This document shows, one piece after another, positions 62,509-64,000 of a DNA stretch of 64,000 bases (position 1 is the first letter of the stretch; every line of letters starts with the position of its first letter). Below the pieces are notes generated by a model, which searched no databases, was not told the DNA's origin, and saw only the letters and a program-made list of their open reading frames with translations. This DNA is from Raineya sp964654605. GTDB lineage: Bacteria > Bacteroidota > Bacteroidia > Cytophagales > Thermonemataceae. Location: NCBI GenBank assembly GCA_964654605.1, contig CAZZLW010000046.1:1-64000 (forward strand). Reading direction: 5' to 3'. A program made the translations under genes and the position numbers.

Positions 62509-64000
62509 TCAGAATTTGAACTCTTGTACAATGTAATTCTCAATTTCTTTTTTCAGGCTACTGAAATGAATACCCACCCAGTAGATTTTTTTGCATCAGA
62601 AAGATATTTTTTGAAATAACTTTTTTCTTGAATTTGCTCTAAGGCAATCTCGGGGCTTTGGTCTAATTTGAACTCAAATATATAAATGCGATTTTCATAG
62701 CTTAAAACAGCATCTATTCTACCCGTAGAAACACTTACTTCGCTTTCAATGTAAAAGCCGCATAGTTTGAGAGCAATAAACACTATGGAATGAAAAAATT
62801 TTTCGCTATGTTGCAGAAATATTTGATAAGGAATGCTTGCAAAAAGTTGATTAAGAATTTGGCACAAATATTCAAAATCATTACTTTCAATTGCAGAAGC
62901 TATTTCATAGCTTAAAGGAATACTTTTGGTAGTGTAGGAGTAACTGCTCAAAAGGTATTGTAATAAAGACTGCTCTACTTCTTGATTAGGGTAGTTGAGA
63001 ATGTATCTATCGTATTTATCAATCTTTGCTATCGTAAGATAACCTGTCTGAAACAAAATAGTTTCTATATTGAGATTATCAAAATCAAAATTGTTGATGA
63101 TATTGAAATTGGCTTTTAGATTACGTAAATCATAAAGCCAATCTTTTTTGAGCAACTCCACGAGCATTTTGGGAGTACCACTTTCAAACCAAAAATTCAT
63201 AAACTTACCCATTTCTAAGAAGCGAAGCACGGAAAATGGGTTATAAACTTTATCATTGCTATTCCAAGAATAGCCATTATACCAAAACTTAATCCTTTCA
63301 ATGAGTTCGGAATAAGTTAGGTTGAATTTTTCTGTTAGGAAATTTAAATGAGCTTGAAAATAACTTTCTAACTCGCTTTGTGTGTAGCCAAGCAGGTTGT
63401 GAAAATTATCATCAAAGGTAATATCTACAAGGTTGTTGAGGTCTGAAAAGATTGAAATTTTTGAAAATCGGGTAATGCCTGTCAAGAAAAAAAAGCGTAT
63501 GTATGCCGAAGAGCCTTTCACTACACTATAAAAACCTCTCAAAATTTCTCTATGCTCGTGAGCTTTGATATTTTCACCACTTTCAAGCGTATCAGTAATG
63601 GGTTTATCATATTCATCAATTAGAATAATAACCTTCTTAGAGGTTTGTTTGTAGAGTTTTTGGATAAGTTCTTTGAATTTGCTACCGATAGTTGGCTCTT
63701 GTAGAGGGCAAAAATAAATTTGAGCAATTTCGTCCAATCTGTCGCTAATAGCTTTATTTAGCCCTTTTCCTTGAAAATCTAAATTACTGAAATCTATATG
63801 GATAACAGGGTGAGTTTCCCAAGTAATTTTGTTATAGATAAAAAGACCTTCAAAAAGTTCTTTTTTTCCTGAAAAAAGTTCTTTGAAAGTGTTAATGAGC
63901 AGACTTTTTCCAAATCTGCGAGGGCGAGAAAGAAAGAAAAAGTAACTACTATGGGTGATTAGGCGGTAGATAAATTCTGTTTTATCTACATACAAACGTC
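62509..64000 (-). pseudogene. AAA-ATPase / PD-(D/E)XK nuclease family protein, partial and frameshifted near its 3' end
   Basis: The gene runs off the window on its 5' side: the frame is open to the last base, with RLYVDKTEF continuing leftwards. The visible part has the AAA_ATPase-like opening (YVDKTEFIYRLI, SRPRRFGKSLLINTF with Walker A, VIILIDEYDKPITDTL as Walker B) and a C-terminal PD-(D/E)XK domain (RIDAVLSYENRIYIFEFKL). In the uninterrupted frame the protein stops at 62553 with the off-pattern tail STGWVFISVA. In the -1 frame after an A7 run (coding strand; T7 at 62586-62592) the family's usual ending appears, IYWVGIHFSSLKKEIENY, stopping at 62509. Either a base is missing in the A-run or the ribosome slips; see findings. 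The function of this family is unknown. Confidence 0.85.

Noticed and set aside
1..64000. tRNA, rRNA or riboswitch genes
   Set aside because: No tRNA-like cloverleaf, rRNA segment or riboswitch motif was recognised by eye; a covariance-model search could still find short RNAs.

Overview
The window looks like a chromosomal segment of a low-GC member of the Bacteroidota, most likely a Cytophagales-type organism. Three things support this. Two secreted proteins end in type IX secretion sorting domains. Many genes are preceded by the Bacteroidota promoter form TTTG-N17-20-TAnnTTTG and lack Shine-Dalgarno sequences. The gene content also fits: a Uma2-family protein, T9SS cargo, an nSTAND-WD40 protein, CcmD/CcmE and DUF5522. 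No rRNA, tRNA, CRISPR array, insertion sequence or prophage was recognised.

Layout. 1-10.4 kb: era, a secreted subtilase, a possible 43-residue small gene, rtcB, trxB, a YfiR-like protein, an M61 peptidase and a Uma2-family protein. 10.4-16.2 kb: gyrA interrupted by a 426-residue intein, then menC and tpiA. 16.4-23.1 kb: a yqeY-cvpA-prs-like operon, a GT-C-like membrane protein and a transporter-HEAT-cyclic-nucleotide-binding fusion. 23.3-35.9 kb: an accessory-looking block of five co-oriented genes, namely a triple TIR/DUF4062-like protein, a 1701-residue T9SS-secreted protein, a membrane nSTAND-WD40 protein, a TPR/beta-barrel protein and a propeller lipoprotein. 35.9-45.7 kb: a membrane-anchored nuclease-like protein, bioF and nfu, an HMG-CoA reductase with an extra N-terminal domain, hemF, a five-gene operon containing ccmD and ccmE, and rocD. 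45.7-49.1 kb: a restriction-modification pair followed by a WYL regulator. 49.2-58.6 kb: an M1 peptidase, a tiny LOTUS-like protein, an isolated nuoA, two membrane proteins, crtI and dxs. 58.8-64 kb: a second restriction-modification pair, uvrB and an AAA/PD-(D/E)XK protein that runs off the window edge and is frameshifted near its 3' end.

Several neighbouring genes make functional sense together. dxs feeds isoprenoid precursors to crtI (carotenoids). nfu (Fe-S delivery) sits directly before bioF (biotin). ccmD and ccmE belong to haem delivery for cytochrome c. The two restriction-modification systems and the HsdR_N-like membrane protein form scattered defence content. HMG-CoA reductase together with DXS means marker enzymes of both isoprenoid routes are present.

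The most interesting items are: (1) the TIR / giant secreted protein / nSTAND-WD40 / outer-membrane locus, a possible envelope-spanning sensor system; (2) a family of about 140-bp intergenic repeats that always starts just after a stop codon and reads in the direction of that gene; (3) the GyrA intein placed immediately after the catalytic tyrosine; (4) the CxxxY type of CcmE; and (5) a possible -1 slippery A7 site in the AAA/PD-(D/E)XK gene.
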